NCBI GenBank assembly: GCA_944739405.2
Contig: OX123209.2
Location: 9,617,217 to 9,681,216 of the forward strand
Source: Euclidia mi
Taxonomy: Eukaryota > Arthropoda > Insecta > Lepidoptera > Erebidae
Length of the DNA stretch: 64,000 nt
Direction of reading: 5' to 3'
The notes below the pieces were generated by a model. The model was given only the letters and a program-made list of their open reading frames with translations. It was not told the DNA's origin and searched no databases. This document shows positions 1 to 9,706 of the stretch, piece after piece (positions within the stretch are counted from its first letter, which is position 1; the number at the start of each line of letters is the position of its first letter). Both the position numbers and the translations under genes were made by a program.

Positions 1-652
1 TGGCGCTTCATCACCCCCTCAGCGCCATTCATGGGGGGCGCATGCGCCTCGTCAGGTGCGTGAAGACTGCCCTCTATACGGTCCTTCACGAGCGCAATCC
101 GCACGAAGAAGTCCTAGCTACACTATACTGTGTGAGGTCGAGTACACAGTAAAGAGTCGACCCCTCACACACGTCTCCGTCAACGCAGCAGACAGCGAGG
201 CCATCACCCCGAACCACATCCTGTTCGGTGGTTCTGCTCGCCTCCCTCCACTGGGCGAGTTCAGCGAGGCTGACCTCAACTGCAGCAAGCACTGGCGGCG
301 CGCCCAAATCCTCGCCGACATGTTCTGGCGCCGTTGGGTGCGCGAGTACCTACCCGAGCTGCAACACCGGCGGGAGCCCCATGGGGCTGGGCTCAACCTC
401 GAGGTCGGCGACCCCGTCCTGATCGCCGACGGCCAACTCCCGCGCAATACCTAGCCGCGCGGTCGAGTTGTGGCTGTCTACCCGGGCGCCGACGGCGCCA
501 TACGCACTGTCGAGGTGCGCACAGCAGCAGGCGTCCTCAAACGGCCGGCTAAGAAGCTGGTCCCCCTGCCCAAGTGACGAGGCGTCGCTCACCGGGTGCT
601 CTGCAGCACCGCCACACGACGGGTCACGCGCGTTGCTGCACGGCGGGAGAGA
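1..652 (+). pseudogene. 3' end of BEL/Pao pol (integrase C-terminus), left tandem copy
   Basis: This is the distal pol of a BEL/Pao retrotransposon, starting inside the integrase core (WRFITPSAPFMGG) and running through the C-terminal domain common to BEL integrases (ITPNHILFGG, then FWRRWVREYLPELQ). It is identical base for base to 29351-30002. The frame is broken in the same places as that copy: about four bases are missing just after the MGGA codons near 40, removing the expected W-E with the third catalytic acidic residue; a small indel lies near 120-130; and a TAG interrupts the frame at 452-454 where a tryptophan is expected before PRGRVVAV. The tail of the frame ends at PLPK near 575. 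A purine tract lies immediately before the LTR at 653. The rest of this unit lies left of the window. Confidence 0.85.
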
Positions 653-1824
653 TGTTCGCGACAGACATTAATGACTATGTACACTGTCATAGTCAATAGT
701 GTATTCGACACCGCGAGTGAAAACCGTATAAAATCAGTGTTATCTAATCGTGCGGTACACCGGGTTCGGTTCCCGTACGTGTCAAAACGTAAAAAAATAG
801 CTAAAATAGTGTAAATAGTTAAATCTTTAATAAAAAGTACTATATAGTACATGAACATTAGTCTAAACCCTGTGCTAACTGTAGAGACCTAGATATCGAT
901 CATAAATAGTGTTATCAGTTGTAACAGATAAGAACTAATACTTCATAAAGCAGCTGTTTGTTTACATATTCGTTTTATAGTTTTATAAGTGTTTTTTGGC
1001 TTCATATAGACTTGAAATCATGTCTAGATACTTTCTTATTGCTAGTTATTACCTTATATAGTTAAAATAAGCATAATAACAAACATTTGTATGTTTATCA
1101 TAAAGTTTGTTCATGTACGATAGTATTTACTTAAGAAATTCTGTATTTTCTTATGATTCATAAGTTTTCATGTAATAGGTTCGAATTGAATAAAGATATT
1201 TTCATGGTGTTTGTTTTAATAGATGCCCCATATAGTTGCACACAACGGCCTACCAAAATTATATATATATATATTTAGTATACAATAGTTTTTCAATAGA
1301 AAATATAGTGGGCGGGCCCTTGTGTGACAGCATTTTTGGGAGTTTTTATGGAATAACTTAGTGACGCTAGTAGTTAGGTTTAGGTATTGTATACCGATAG
1401 ATAGAACTTAATGAGACCTATCTAACGATGTATAGAACATGTACGTATGTATAATAGAAACGAATAATACGTAACATTTGTACTTTATTTTAAATAAAAA
1501 TAAACTAAAGATTCTCTGTGCACGTGTTCGGTGCGATGGTCGTCGATAAGGTAAAGTTTCGAGGTACTTAAGCGACCATGTATTCGGCCAGTTCGTTGGC
1601 GTCCTAACCACCATCTTGTGACCTATGTAACCATCAAGCACCCAACACCTGAACAGCATCGCTCTCAACATAAAGAAGATGTTTTATTTCTGAAGCCCCA
1701 ATACACCGAAGCCATACAATCCACACATATAGAAGAACACGCATCGTCGTAGGCACACGTCAGCAACACACCACCAGCGCACTGTAGCGGACTAGCAAAG
1801 GTTCGATTCCTGGCATCCGTTACA
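653..1824 (+). repeat. BEL-A long terminal repeat, 5' copy (shared between tandem units)
   Basis: A 1,172-bp repeat starting TGTTCGCG after a purine-rich tract and ending in CA before a tRNA-like primer site; it matches 30003-31173. Bases 653 to about 1260 are identical in the two copies, while five substitutions and two short length changes all lie between about 1260 and 1720. The end of the LTR (about 1799-1824) contains GGTTCGATTCC, a match to a pol III B box. It acts as 3' LTR for the pol fragment on its left and 5' LTR for the gag on its right. Confidence 0.85.
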
Positions 1825-1829
1825 TTTGT

Positions 1830-1853
1830 TGGTCGCTTCGAGCCGGATCGAAG
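1830..1853 (+). promoter_or_regulatory. Primer binding site of BEL-A
   Basis: Five bases after the LTR the sequence TGGTCGCTTCGAGCCGGATC follows, starting with the TGG that pairs with a tRNA CCA end. Its remainder resembles the complement of a tRNA acceptor and T arm, closest in memory to tRNA-Tyr with one extra base. The tRNA identity is uncertain. Confidence 0.55.
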
Positions 1854-1854
1854 A

Positions 1855-2805
1855 ATGCCTACGACGCGTTCAAGAGGTCGTGCTCCCGAGGTCGCCGGGG
1901 GAGCGGCCGGCGCCGGGCCTAGTTCCAGTACCCCTGCCCGCGCCGCCGCTGCCCGCAACCCAGCCGCCGCGGTCGTCCGTCACGACTGGCCACCTCGATC
2001 GCCGTCGACAACAGTCGGGAGCGACGCGCCGCCGCCGGCCCCCCCCCGGCCCCGCGAGGAGGGACGAACGAAACATCACTCAAGATGCAAGGGAGCGAGC
2101 AGAGGTGCAGTCGCAAAATAAAGACGGCAAGGAAAGGACGTTGCAACCATCCGATAGATCGAGCGTTTGTACAGCGCAACAAAGTATTATAGAAAATAGA
2201 GATAGAAAGAAGCCAACGAGGGAACGCGACCAACGCTCAGCAGCTACGGGACGCTCCAATAGAAATGTGATGTTGGCTCGAGAAGAAGTTTTGAAGATAA
2301 AACTACAGTTAGCACAGTTAGCACTACAGAAGGCTGAAGAGGAGGCGGACTCCGATGACTACGACGAGGATGGACAGTCGAAACAAGACTACGTACGTTC
2401 GTGGTTGGAAGAGGCTCCGGAACCCCAGCCCGGCCCTGAAGATATAGATTTAGTGATATCGGCGTCCACTAAGAAGAGGGACGTCGACGGGGCACAGAAG
2501 ATAGATAAGGAAGATGGACCGCCTTCACAGAAGATGGACGTTCATCAACAGGGAGGTGATTCGCTGAAGCCGTTCATCACGGATCTCACCTCCACGATCG
2601 CCGCGCTCGCCGACAGGAAGCCACCGGACACATCGATAGTTGCACCACACCCGGCGGTTTCGAAAGTCATCATGACGTTACCGACGTTCGGCGGCGCGCA
2701 CACCGAGTGGCTGTCGTTCAAGGCGATATACGACACCACCAAGAATTTCTTCAACGACGTGGAGAATACAGCGAGACTGAGAAGAAGTCTCAAGGGAAGA
2801 GCGTT
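1855..2805 (+). pseudogene. BEL-A gag, N-terminal part
   Basis: The likely start is the ATG at 1855 (MPTTRSRGRAPEV), just after the primer site, opening into an Ala/Pro/Arg-rich stretch. The reading frame that continues into recognisable gag (a helical stretch at about 2270-2350, then the acidic run DSDDYDEDGQ, then LPTFGGAHTEWLSFKAIYDT) is a different one, so a frameshift lies in the GC-rich start, about 1860-2080. The gene stops abruptly after the codons for RSLKGRA at 2805, where the CACTA-like transposon is inserted, and resumes at 25196 with LETVSSELIG in the matching frame. The product would be the capsid polyprotein. Confidence 0.75.
2804..2805. other. Target-site duplication TT, left
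   Basis: The dinucleotide TT flanks the inserted transposon on both sides (also 25196-25197). Removing the insert plus one TT rejoins the gag codons GCG TTA GAA in frame. Confidence 0.75.
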
Positions 2806-2828
2806 CCCTAGTAGCATTTTGAGTTGGC
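2806..2828 (+). repeat. Left terminal inverted repeat of CACTA-like element
   Basis: CCCTAGTAGCA followed by an imperfect continuation ending in GTTGG; pairs with 25172-25195. Confidence 0.8.
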
Positions 2829-3585
2829 GATTTGTTCGGCCAACAATCACGATTTGTTGGCCAACGGTCCTGCATGTCCCCTTTTTAAACGTATGTGCCA
2901 ACGGTGGAAATAACATAGGGCCATCATGTTAGGCCAACAATGTATTCCCCCACGAAAGCCCTACCGTAATGCCTACTGCCTATTGACGTTGGGCCATTGT
3001 CGAAAGTACAACCAGTGTGTGGCGATTTTCACGTGGGCCCTACCAAGCAACTACTTGATTGGTTTAACAAACAGGCCCAACCAATAAAAGTATACTGCAT
3101 ACCTACGTTAGGTTTCTATTACTGGCCCTACCGATAAATTATTACTATAAGCCTGTGTATGGTTTATGACATAGGCCCAATCAATAAATGTGTACTACAT
3201 CCCAATGTTGGGTCTTTGTTACTGGCCCTACTGATAAATTATTACTAGCCTGTGTAGGGTTTATGACATAGGCCCAACCAATATAAGTATACCGCATACT
3301 TACGTCAGGTTTCTTTTACTGGCCCTACCGATAAATTATTACTTTAGGCCTGTGTTTGGTTTATGACATAGGGCCTACCAATAAATGTGTACTACATGCC
3401 AACGTTGGGTCTTTGTTACTGGCCCTACCGGTAAATTATTACTTTATGCCTGTGTAGGGTTTATGATATGGGCCCTACCAATAAAATAATACTTTATGCC
3501 TGTGACGGTTTATGTCATGCCATGCCCTACCTAGTACATCCAACATTGGGTTTCTAACAGAGGCCCTACCAAACAACAAACAAGG
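2829..3585 (+). repeat. Left subterminal repeat array of CACTA-like element
   Basis: About six degenerate units of roughly 115 bp. Each carries TGGCCCTACCGATAAATTAT and, about half a unit later, GGCCCAACCAATAAA, with GTGTAGGGTTTATGACAT between. Arrays of this kind near CACTA ends are normally binding sites for the element's own DNA-binding protein (family knowledge). No coding frame is present. Confidence 0.7.
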
Positions 3586-4339
3586 AAATCCAGTAATTAA
3601 AATTTATTAAAAAAAATAAGGTTGCAATCATCTGTCGTTATTCTAATTAAAGTTAAACAATTAGTATCTATTTAATTATAATTAACAGACATGCATGATT
3701 CAAGAAGGCATGCTTTTATCATTTCTCTTATTAAATAAAATTGATTTATCTTCTAACGTAATTATATGTTAAAATAAAAGATTCCTTCAGCAGTCCTAAA
3801 TAAAAAAGTTGCTACTAAGAGCGTTATATCCTGCTTGTGTGTAAAGTTTCATAAAAATCAGATCAGTCATTAAAAAAAATGAGGACTTGAAAATTTGTAT
3901 GAAATACCGTACGGCGTACAGGCTCTTATGACATTATCCAGGAAGCAAATAGAGAAATACGTTTGTATGGAGAAAACGCCTCTAGGCTTTCCTCTTAATA
4001 TAGCACACTCAAAGCAAATTTTTCTAAACAATTCTAAGAAACAAATCTCAAAAAAATAAATATTTATTTTATCTATCAGATCCTAATCACATCTTTAATG
4101 TTTAATTTTGAAAATTATTATTAATTAAAATGTTATTCATACATTTTTTAGTTTTCCGTTTAAAATAATACTTAATTTAGCTATAACACACAGAAAAAAT
4201 TATAAAATTAAAATTATGGCTTACTTTTTGAGATTTGTTTCTGAGAATTAATTTTCTATGAAAAGTTCACAAGTGGTGTAATTTTAAGCTAAGAAAGGGT
4301 ATACATATGAAAGAACCATCATTATCACTGAAGTTAGGT
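3586..4339. other. AT-rich non-coding stretch, 3' side of CACTA-like transposase
   Basis: Very AT-rich sequence without a credible reading frame. On the minus strand it would be the 3' untranslated and terminal part of the transposase gene. No further repeat is recognised. Confidence 0.5.
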
Positions 4340-5761
4340 AAAAGTATTTTTTTTTTGTATAAAATGGATACATGGATATTTCTTCAATATGTTCCACTAA
4401 CTTTGTATATGCCTAATTTGCTATTTTCAATTGGATTTTTGTAAAAATCTGTTTTATTTAAAAAACACGTACATTTCAACTTATAGGAATCGTTATAACT
4501 TTCTATTGATTTGACTATACCAACATCCCCACTAAAAGTAACAAAGCATGAGTCAGATGTTGACATGAGTCAGATAGTGATACTTAATGTACAATTACCG
4601 TTAAATGGAATTTTAGATATGACTCCTCGCTTTTTAACCATGCATATTGTTTTATGACTACCAAGCTCGTTTGATTTTTTATGGGAACGAACAAGTCGCT
4701 TTATTTTTGACATGAAATTTTCAAAAGGTAATGCCGAAAATGAATCTAATGTTCCAAAATTTAATACATCTTCAGATATATGCAGAAGATTATGAACATT
4801 ATACACAAGAAATTCTTCGCTATAGAGAACTGGAACATATTTCACAAAACTGTTCAGCAAGTCATAAGAATACGATCGCCAAATATCGTCAGGGCAAATG
4901 TCATTATATAGTATGTATATTGCACAATGTAATAATAAAAAGTGCTTGTATAGGTTAATGTTTGGCAAAATGTCCTTTAAAATAACGGGTCCCAAATAAA
5001 GAAGAAAGGCTCTAAACTCAGTAGCTTTCCAATATTTAAATAATTTCAATGGTCTAGGCTGTCTCGAAAATTCAACAGGAATGTGTTCGCGACATTTTTT
5101 TAAGCGAGTAGAAATTACATTTATTTTATGAATATTTAGTTTACATTTCTTTGATCCGTTTTCAACCCAGCATCGGATCATTTTCTTAACTACACCTAAA
5201 CAAACCAAATGCATGTAATCAAGCGGCACTTGTGTGACTAGTCCGACATCAAGTTCTGTTAATATACTTTTGGTTAATTGATGGTCTTCATATTGTTGAT
5301 TGGAGAAGCCAAAATCTGTTCGAAGTGTTTGCATAGTAGATAAATATGGCCATATCGTTCTCCCCCTGTATATACCTTCTTGTTGGCATTTTTCACAGGC
5401 ATGAAATGAATTGTGGGACTTAATACTTTTCAAAAATGATCTAGCTGGAGCATCAGCAATAATACAACTTATTCGAAAATCGTATTGGATATCATTAATT
5501 TCTAAACCATTCTGCTCTAAATGTAAACATTCATCAACGAAAGGACGTAAATAAACATCCGCATTATTGGGTTTTGATTCTCCATAATACAGTGCCACAA
5601 TGAACGGTTGCTTATTAAGAGACTGATCCAAAACACATAAAATAGGCCAAAAAGAATTTGTAGAACTAGAGTATACTGGCAAACCATCTACATTGATTGT
5701 TATAGATAATAAAGGATTCAAATTTTTTGATATTTTTTTCTGCATTAATGGATAATTTTCT
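4340..5761 (-). pseudogene. CACTA-like transposase, C-terminal part
   Basis: A long minus-strand frame that continues from the piece at 17584-17973 across BEL-B. Motifs typical of animal EnSpm-type transposases are NVDGLPVYSSS with FWPIL, CEKCQQEG, VPLDYMHLVCLGVVKKMI and LLHISEDV followed by PFENFMSKIKRLV; the acidic residues of DGLP and DYMH are likely catalytic. The frame is broken by TGA at 4570-4572; the same frame then continues through 4384 (CTCFLNKTDFYKNP, IYKVSGTY), where a one-base shift is needed to go on to a further dozen or so family-like residues. At 5761 the frame runs into the BEL-B duplication GCTGT. It would catalyse excision and integration but is not functional here. Confidence 0.75.
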
Positions 5762-5766
5762 GCTGT
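5762..5766. other. Target-site duplication GCTGT of BEL-B, left
   Basis: GCTGT occurs directly outside both BEL-B LTRs (also 16935-16939). Removing BEL-B and one copy restores an open transposase frame. Confidence 0.85.
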
Positions 5767-6286
5767 TGTTCCGGCGAACCGAATGTTCCTAGGCGATTTG
5801 GAGAAGGAATGGACTGTATCTAAAGGATTTCGAGTTCTGGTCGCCTAGGATTGGAATGGGAAGAGGATTGTGAGTGGGTATAGGATATTCTAAGGATGCT
5901 GAAGGATGAGGGGCACCTAACTTGTACGTCAGTCCTTTTTCCTTGCAAACGGCAGCCTCCTGGTGTCTTCGAGATGAAGCTGCTTGATTCACTACACTAC
6001 ACCATTCGTTTCACTTTCACTCGCGAGCGGGTTTTCCTTGGTGGAAGCGGTAATAATCACATACAGCGGTGCGGCGCGGTACGATATAGCGGACACGTTC
6101 TCAGCGAGCGGAATGTTCTGGACTGTCACTCGCGTCGACGATCGCAGCAACCAATCCGCGAAAGGCAGTGCCTCTTCCAGGGAGTGGGATAGAGAGGGAC
6201 GGAAATACAGTATCGCTCGCACTTGTACGTGGAACGATTGATGTTGATGCGATTAGTTATAGATAGGAAGGTAGATGGCGCTACCA
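5767..6286 (-). repeat. BEL-B LTR (3' LTR of the minus-strand element)
   Basis: A 520-bp repeat, beginning TGTTCCGGCG and ending GGCGCTACCA on the plus strand, about 2 percent different by eye from its partner at 16415-16934. On the minus strand a G-rich tract (about 6287-6300) immediately precedes it, fitting a polypurine tract. Short open frames inside it are not genes. Confidence 0.9.
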
Positions 6287-6502
6287 TATCCCCCCGGCCC
6301 TAAAGGGTTGCCTTTAAAAAAAAATAGAATTGAACTTAGCTATGTTGGGTGTACTACCGCATAACCCATCAATAGGCTAAGACAGCGATATGACAATAAA
6401 ATTAATCTAAATTAACTTTAGCGAAAACTACAAACGCAATAATAGCGAAAACTACTAACTAAATACTTAAACTAAGAGGTAGATCCAACTTCAGGCTAGA
6501 TC
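6287..6502 (-). other. BEL-B polypurine tract and 3' untranslated part
   Basis: On the minus strand this runs from the end of the integrase frame to the G-rich tract before the LTR. No other feature is seen. Confidence 0.6.
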
Positions 6503-6901
6503 TCACCGAGTTGGAAGCGGACAGAGACGTACAACAGGGCGCACGTAGCTCCCCTTAGCGGTTTTCACGGTAACAACGCGGGTTGTACCGTCCTTGGAAG
6601 TATGCAATTTCTCTACGATGGCTAACGGCCATGAAAGCGGCGGAGCATTATCATGTATTATGACGACTAACGTACCCTGTATAGGGGATGCAGGACTATT
6701 CCACTTGGATCTAGCCTGAAGCTGGTGTAGATATTCCGCACGCCAGCGCCGCCAGAACGACTGCACGAGTTTATCCAGCAGAGTATGTCTCTGGAGCAAG
6801 CTTGAAGAGTCTGCTTCAGGAGCCGGAAATGACGATAATGGCACTGTGTTCAGAAAATGTGCAGGGCTTAACGCGGATGGTTCTGCAGGGTCACTACTCA
6901 A
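6503..6901 (-). pseudogene. BEL-B integrase C-terminal domain
   Basis: This frame contains PAHFLNTVPLSSFPAPE, FWRRWRAEYLHQLQARSKW and a final VVRLCPLPTR, the layout of the BEL/Pao integrase C-terminal domain (DUF5641-like). It follows the integrase core remnant at 6959-7100 with a short gap containing ALINSRPLTA-like codons out of frame, so a small indel separates them near 6955. It is non-functional because most of the core is deleted. Confidence 0.8.
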
Positions 6902-6958
6902 TGCCGTGAGCGGACGCGAGTTGATCAGTGCCTCGACTTGGGCAAGGACACTTAAAAG

Positions 6959-7654
6959 CTATTCGTAAGAGAGGATCTGTTGACCTATAACCTTGAAGAG
7001 ATGCGTTTTAATTACTTTGACCACGCTTTCCCAACATCCACCGAAATGTGGTGATGCTGGTGGAATAAACTTCCAGTCAATATGATTTATGGAAAGTTCT
7101 TCCTGAAGACGAGTACGATAACCCGCGACGTGATTGAAATAAGTAGCGGGAACAAGTTCAATCAATTTACTAACGCGGTTGGCGACAAAAGTCTGCCAGC
7201 CGTGAGGAGATGAATAAATCCAAGCGAGCACTACCTTGGAGTCAGAAAATGCGTATATTTTATTAATAGGGTAGTGGGGCAAAACTGTGTCTTGAACCTT
7301 GCGGAGCAACTGAGACAGCAGAAGGGCCGCGCAAAACTCCAGTCTCGCAACCGAAATGGTTTTAACAGGCGAGACCTTAGACTTGGCACAAACTAACTGC
7401 ACCGAGTAGTTAGAACCAATGCGGACTTGCAGATATACGACTCCGCCGTAAGAACGCTCGCTGGCGTCAGCGAAACCTATTAAGTTGATGGTACATCCAT
7501 CTACCAACCCAAGATGACGCGGAATATTAATTTGATTGAGCGCGGTAAGCTCAATACAAAACTGGCCCCAAGCGGCGACAATATGGTCAGGGGGTGTTTC
7601 ATCCCACTCACACTTTGATAGCCAAAGCTCTTTGATCGAGAGCTTGGCGTACAA
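6959..7654 (-). pseudogene. BEL-B RNase H fused in frame to integrase core remnant
   Basis: The frame starts with the RNase H region (FADASERSYGGVVYLQV, then SVARLEFCAALLLSQLL, then YAFSDSKVVLAWI) and passes directly from YFNHVAG to a late integrase segment (INHIDWKFIPPASPHFGGCW). In a complete element several hundred residues, including the zinc finger and two catalytic aspartates of integrase, lie between these. An in-frame deletion has therefore produced a chimeric 231-codon frame. It joins the reverse-transcriptase remnant upstream with a frameshift near 7650. Confidence 0.8.
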
Positions 7655-7991
7655 AATTGTTGGAGCCCATTATGTCCCATAGTCGAGCTACTGTGGACAG
7701 CATAGTGCGCTTGGTGCACTTATCATCTGGCGGTGAGACGTCAAACCGAAAACTATCACAGGATTTGTCCCAGCGTAAACCGAGAACTTTATGCGGTACA
7801 GACTTCTCAAACTCAATGTCTAGAGAAGCTTTATGAGAATCTGGTATGCGTGCGAGAACCTCCTTACAGTTGCTTGTCCATTTGACAAGATCAAACTGGC
7901 CTCGCTTGAAAAGCTGAATGAGCTCTTCACAAAGCGAAATTGCTAGCGGAGCGGGTATGACACTACAGGCAGTGTCATCCATATACAAAGC
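7608..7991 (-). pseudogene. BEL-B reverse transcriptase remnant
   Basis: The frame opens at the catalytic motif LYMDD at the insertion edge and continues with CEELIQLFKRGQFDLVKWTSN and VLGLRWDKSCDSFRFDV, all usual in BEL/Pao polymerase after the active site. Everything upstream of the active site is absent; the sequence to the right is a simple repeat and other retroelements. Non-functional. Confidence 0.8.
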
Positions 7992-7994
7992 GGA

Positions 7995-8112
7995 TGTGTA
8001 GTATAGTATAGTGTAGGGTAGCGTAGCTTAGCATAGCATACCGTAGCATGGCTTAGCATAGCATAGCTTGGCATAGCATAGTATAGCGTAGCATAGCATA
8101 GCATAGCATAGC
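7995..8112. repeat. TAGCA-type pentanucleotide repeat
   Basis: About 118 bp of degenerate tandem TAGCA (read as AGCATAGCATAGC), with variants such as TAGCG and TAGTA. It lies exactly between the broken BEL-B reverse transcriptase and the 5' region of the ORF1-only retroelement. Confidence 0.9.
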
Positions 8113-8303
8113 TAATAAGTGCTTTATCTTACACACAGTTTCAGCACCCACCTTGATCCCTTGAAGAACAGAACAACAACAAGACGTAATCAAACGCTGC
8201 GACGCACACCCGTCGAGCGCGGACGTGCGGCGCTGTGACGCGCGTATTAAATTATTATTTAATAAATGTAATTAGCGGCTATACGTCGCCCGATACTGTA
8301 GCT

Positions 8304-9455
8304 ATGAGCTGTTCACAGCAACTCATAGCCAACGAGCTGTTGGCGTTTATACAACATGCCATCGACACCATGGACGAGGTCAGCATTCTGCAGATCTGCA
8401 AGTCCAACTTCAAAGAAGAAGACGTGTGTGGTAGCAAGAAGCTACTCTATCAAACCCTGGGCAACTTAGACGAGATGCCGTCCCGGCGAAGGGATGGCAC
8501 CGAGAAGAGTATCCAGGATATCATCTCGTTATTGAAGGTGACCGACCCTGACGACGTGCCTACGTTCGTGGCGAAGGATCTGCACCAGCTGCCGCCCGTC
8601 ACATTCGACCACGTCGACGTAACCAGGTTGCTGAAGGATATCACATCCCTGAAATCCAGCCTGGCCGAGGTGCAGTCCAAGTTAGAGAAGTCGGACAGCA
8701 CCATAAGTGAGCTACGTGCAGAAGTAGTGTTATTACGTAACGCTATTTCTACAAGTAGGTCACCAGTCGTGTCCAACGTAAACACACGACGCGGGGCTCA
8801 AAACGCATCCATCAGCAGTTTTCAGTCAGCGAATTTGCTTGCGTCGCCTATCGCCGGTAATCCAAGCGCTGGGACGCGTAATGTTGCTGAAATCGGGTCA
8901 TCGACACCGGTCAAGGTTTTGTCGAGTGTTGATGCATCGATGACTAAGCGCGCTTATGCCAATGTTGCTGCCAAAAGCAAAACGCAGCAGAATCGGCCGG
9001 ATGAAAAAGGGGGTAAACAGAAGCCTTGTAAACCCTCTCATAACGAGGTTGTGGAGCTACGTGCCCCAAAACCGAAGACATGCGACGAGGATGGTTTCAT
9101 AAAGGTGGAGAAGAAGAAGAAACCAACTTGTCGTAACCTTTGTGGTACCGGGTTAGTGGGACCGAACATGCTGCTGCGTCCCGCCGTACCAACCACGCAG
9201 TTGTACGTCTCTCGGCTGCATCACTCCACAAAGGGAGAGGAGGTCGTAGAATACCTGCGCCTGAAGACCAAATGGACTTTGAGAGTCGAGAGATTGGAGT
9301 CACGGCATAACACCAACTTCAACTCGTACGTGGTGCGGGTGCCGACTCATCATCTCGAGACTTTTCTTAAGGAAGAGTTTTGGCCGAAGGGTGTCGTGTA
9401 TCGGCGTTTTCATGGGAGGTTACGCAATACCACTCCGCGTAACATGAAGCCATAA
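8304..9455 (+). CDS. ORF1-type protein of a LINE-like retroelement
   Basis: A 383-residue intact frame. The start at 8304 (MSCSQQLIANELLAF) is preferred over one 69 bp upstream because similar proteins I remember from moths begin there. It has a helical N-terminal domain, a phrase FVAKDLHQLPPVTFDHVDV, a coiled coil (about residues 110-155), a basic Ser/Thr-rich linker and a compact C-terminal domain (TTQLYVSRLHHSTKGEEVV to FWPKGVVYRRFHGRL) that could be RRM-like. Such proteins bind element RNA. No endonuclease or reverse transcriptase follows; the 3' side is a short AT-rich tail ending in ATT repeats, so this is a non-autonomous or 3'-incomplete copy. Confidence 0.65.
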   Translation: MSCSQQLIANELLAFIQHAIDTMDEVSILQICKSNFKEEDVCGSKKLLYQTLGNLDEMPSRRRDGTEKSIQDIISLLKVTDPDDVPTFVAKDLHQLPPVTFDHVDVTRLLKDITSLKSSLAEVQSKLEKSDSTISELRAEVVLLRNAISTSRSPVVSNVNTRRGAQNASISSFQSANLLASPIAGNPSAGTRNVAEIGSSTPVKVLSSVDASMTKRAYANVAAKSKTQQNRPDEKGGKQKPCKPSHNEVVELRAPKPKTCDEDGFIKVEKKKKPTCRNLCGTGLVGPNMLLRPAVPTTQLYVSRLHHSTKGEEVVEYLRLKTKWTLRVERLESRHNTNFNSYVVRVPTHHLETFLKEEFWPKGVVYRRFHGRLRNTTPRNMKP

Positions 9456-9575
9456 ACAACACCTGTTTGTTTTATTATAATATTTTATTATGTTATTTTA
9501 TCTATGTTAGTCTATAAGGTATATATCTATCTGTTCTTGTTACCTGAAAATAAATGATTATTATTATTATTCACA
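9456..9575 (+). other. 3' untranslated tail of the ORF1-only element with ATT repeats
   Basis: AT-rich sequence with AATAAATGATTATTATTATT at about 9550-9572. The repeat tail is typical of CR1-type LINE 3' ends and is also a TAA-type target for Dong elements on the other strand. Confidence 0.55.
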
Positions 9576-9706
9576 TACATCTTTAATATATTCTCATAAT
9601 AAATAAGTACATTTTTAAATATATCAATTATAAAAATACATTTAAAAATATAAAAATCATTATGGGGACCCACCAGTATCGGGAACAGGGTCCAAGCTAT
9701 TGGTGG

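Noticed and set aside
1826..1854. Upstream start of the BEL-A gag frame at 1826
   Set aside because: It would begin with TTG within the primer site; the ATG at 1855 is more plausible even though it requires a frameshift later.
5789..6241. Open frames duplicated at 16437-16889
   Set aside because: They lie in the paired BEL-B LTRs and have no coding features.
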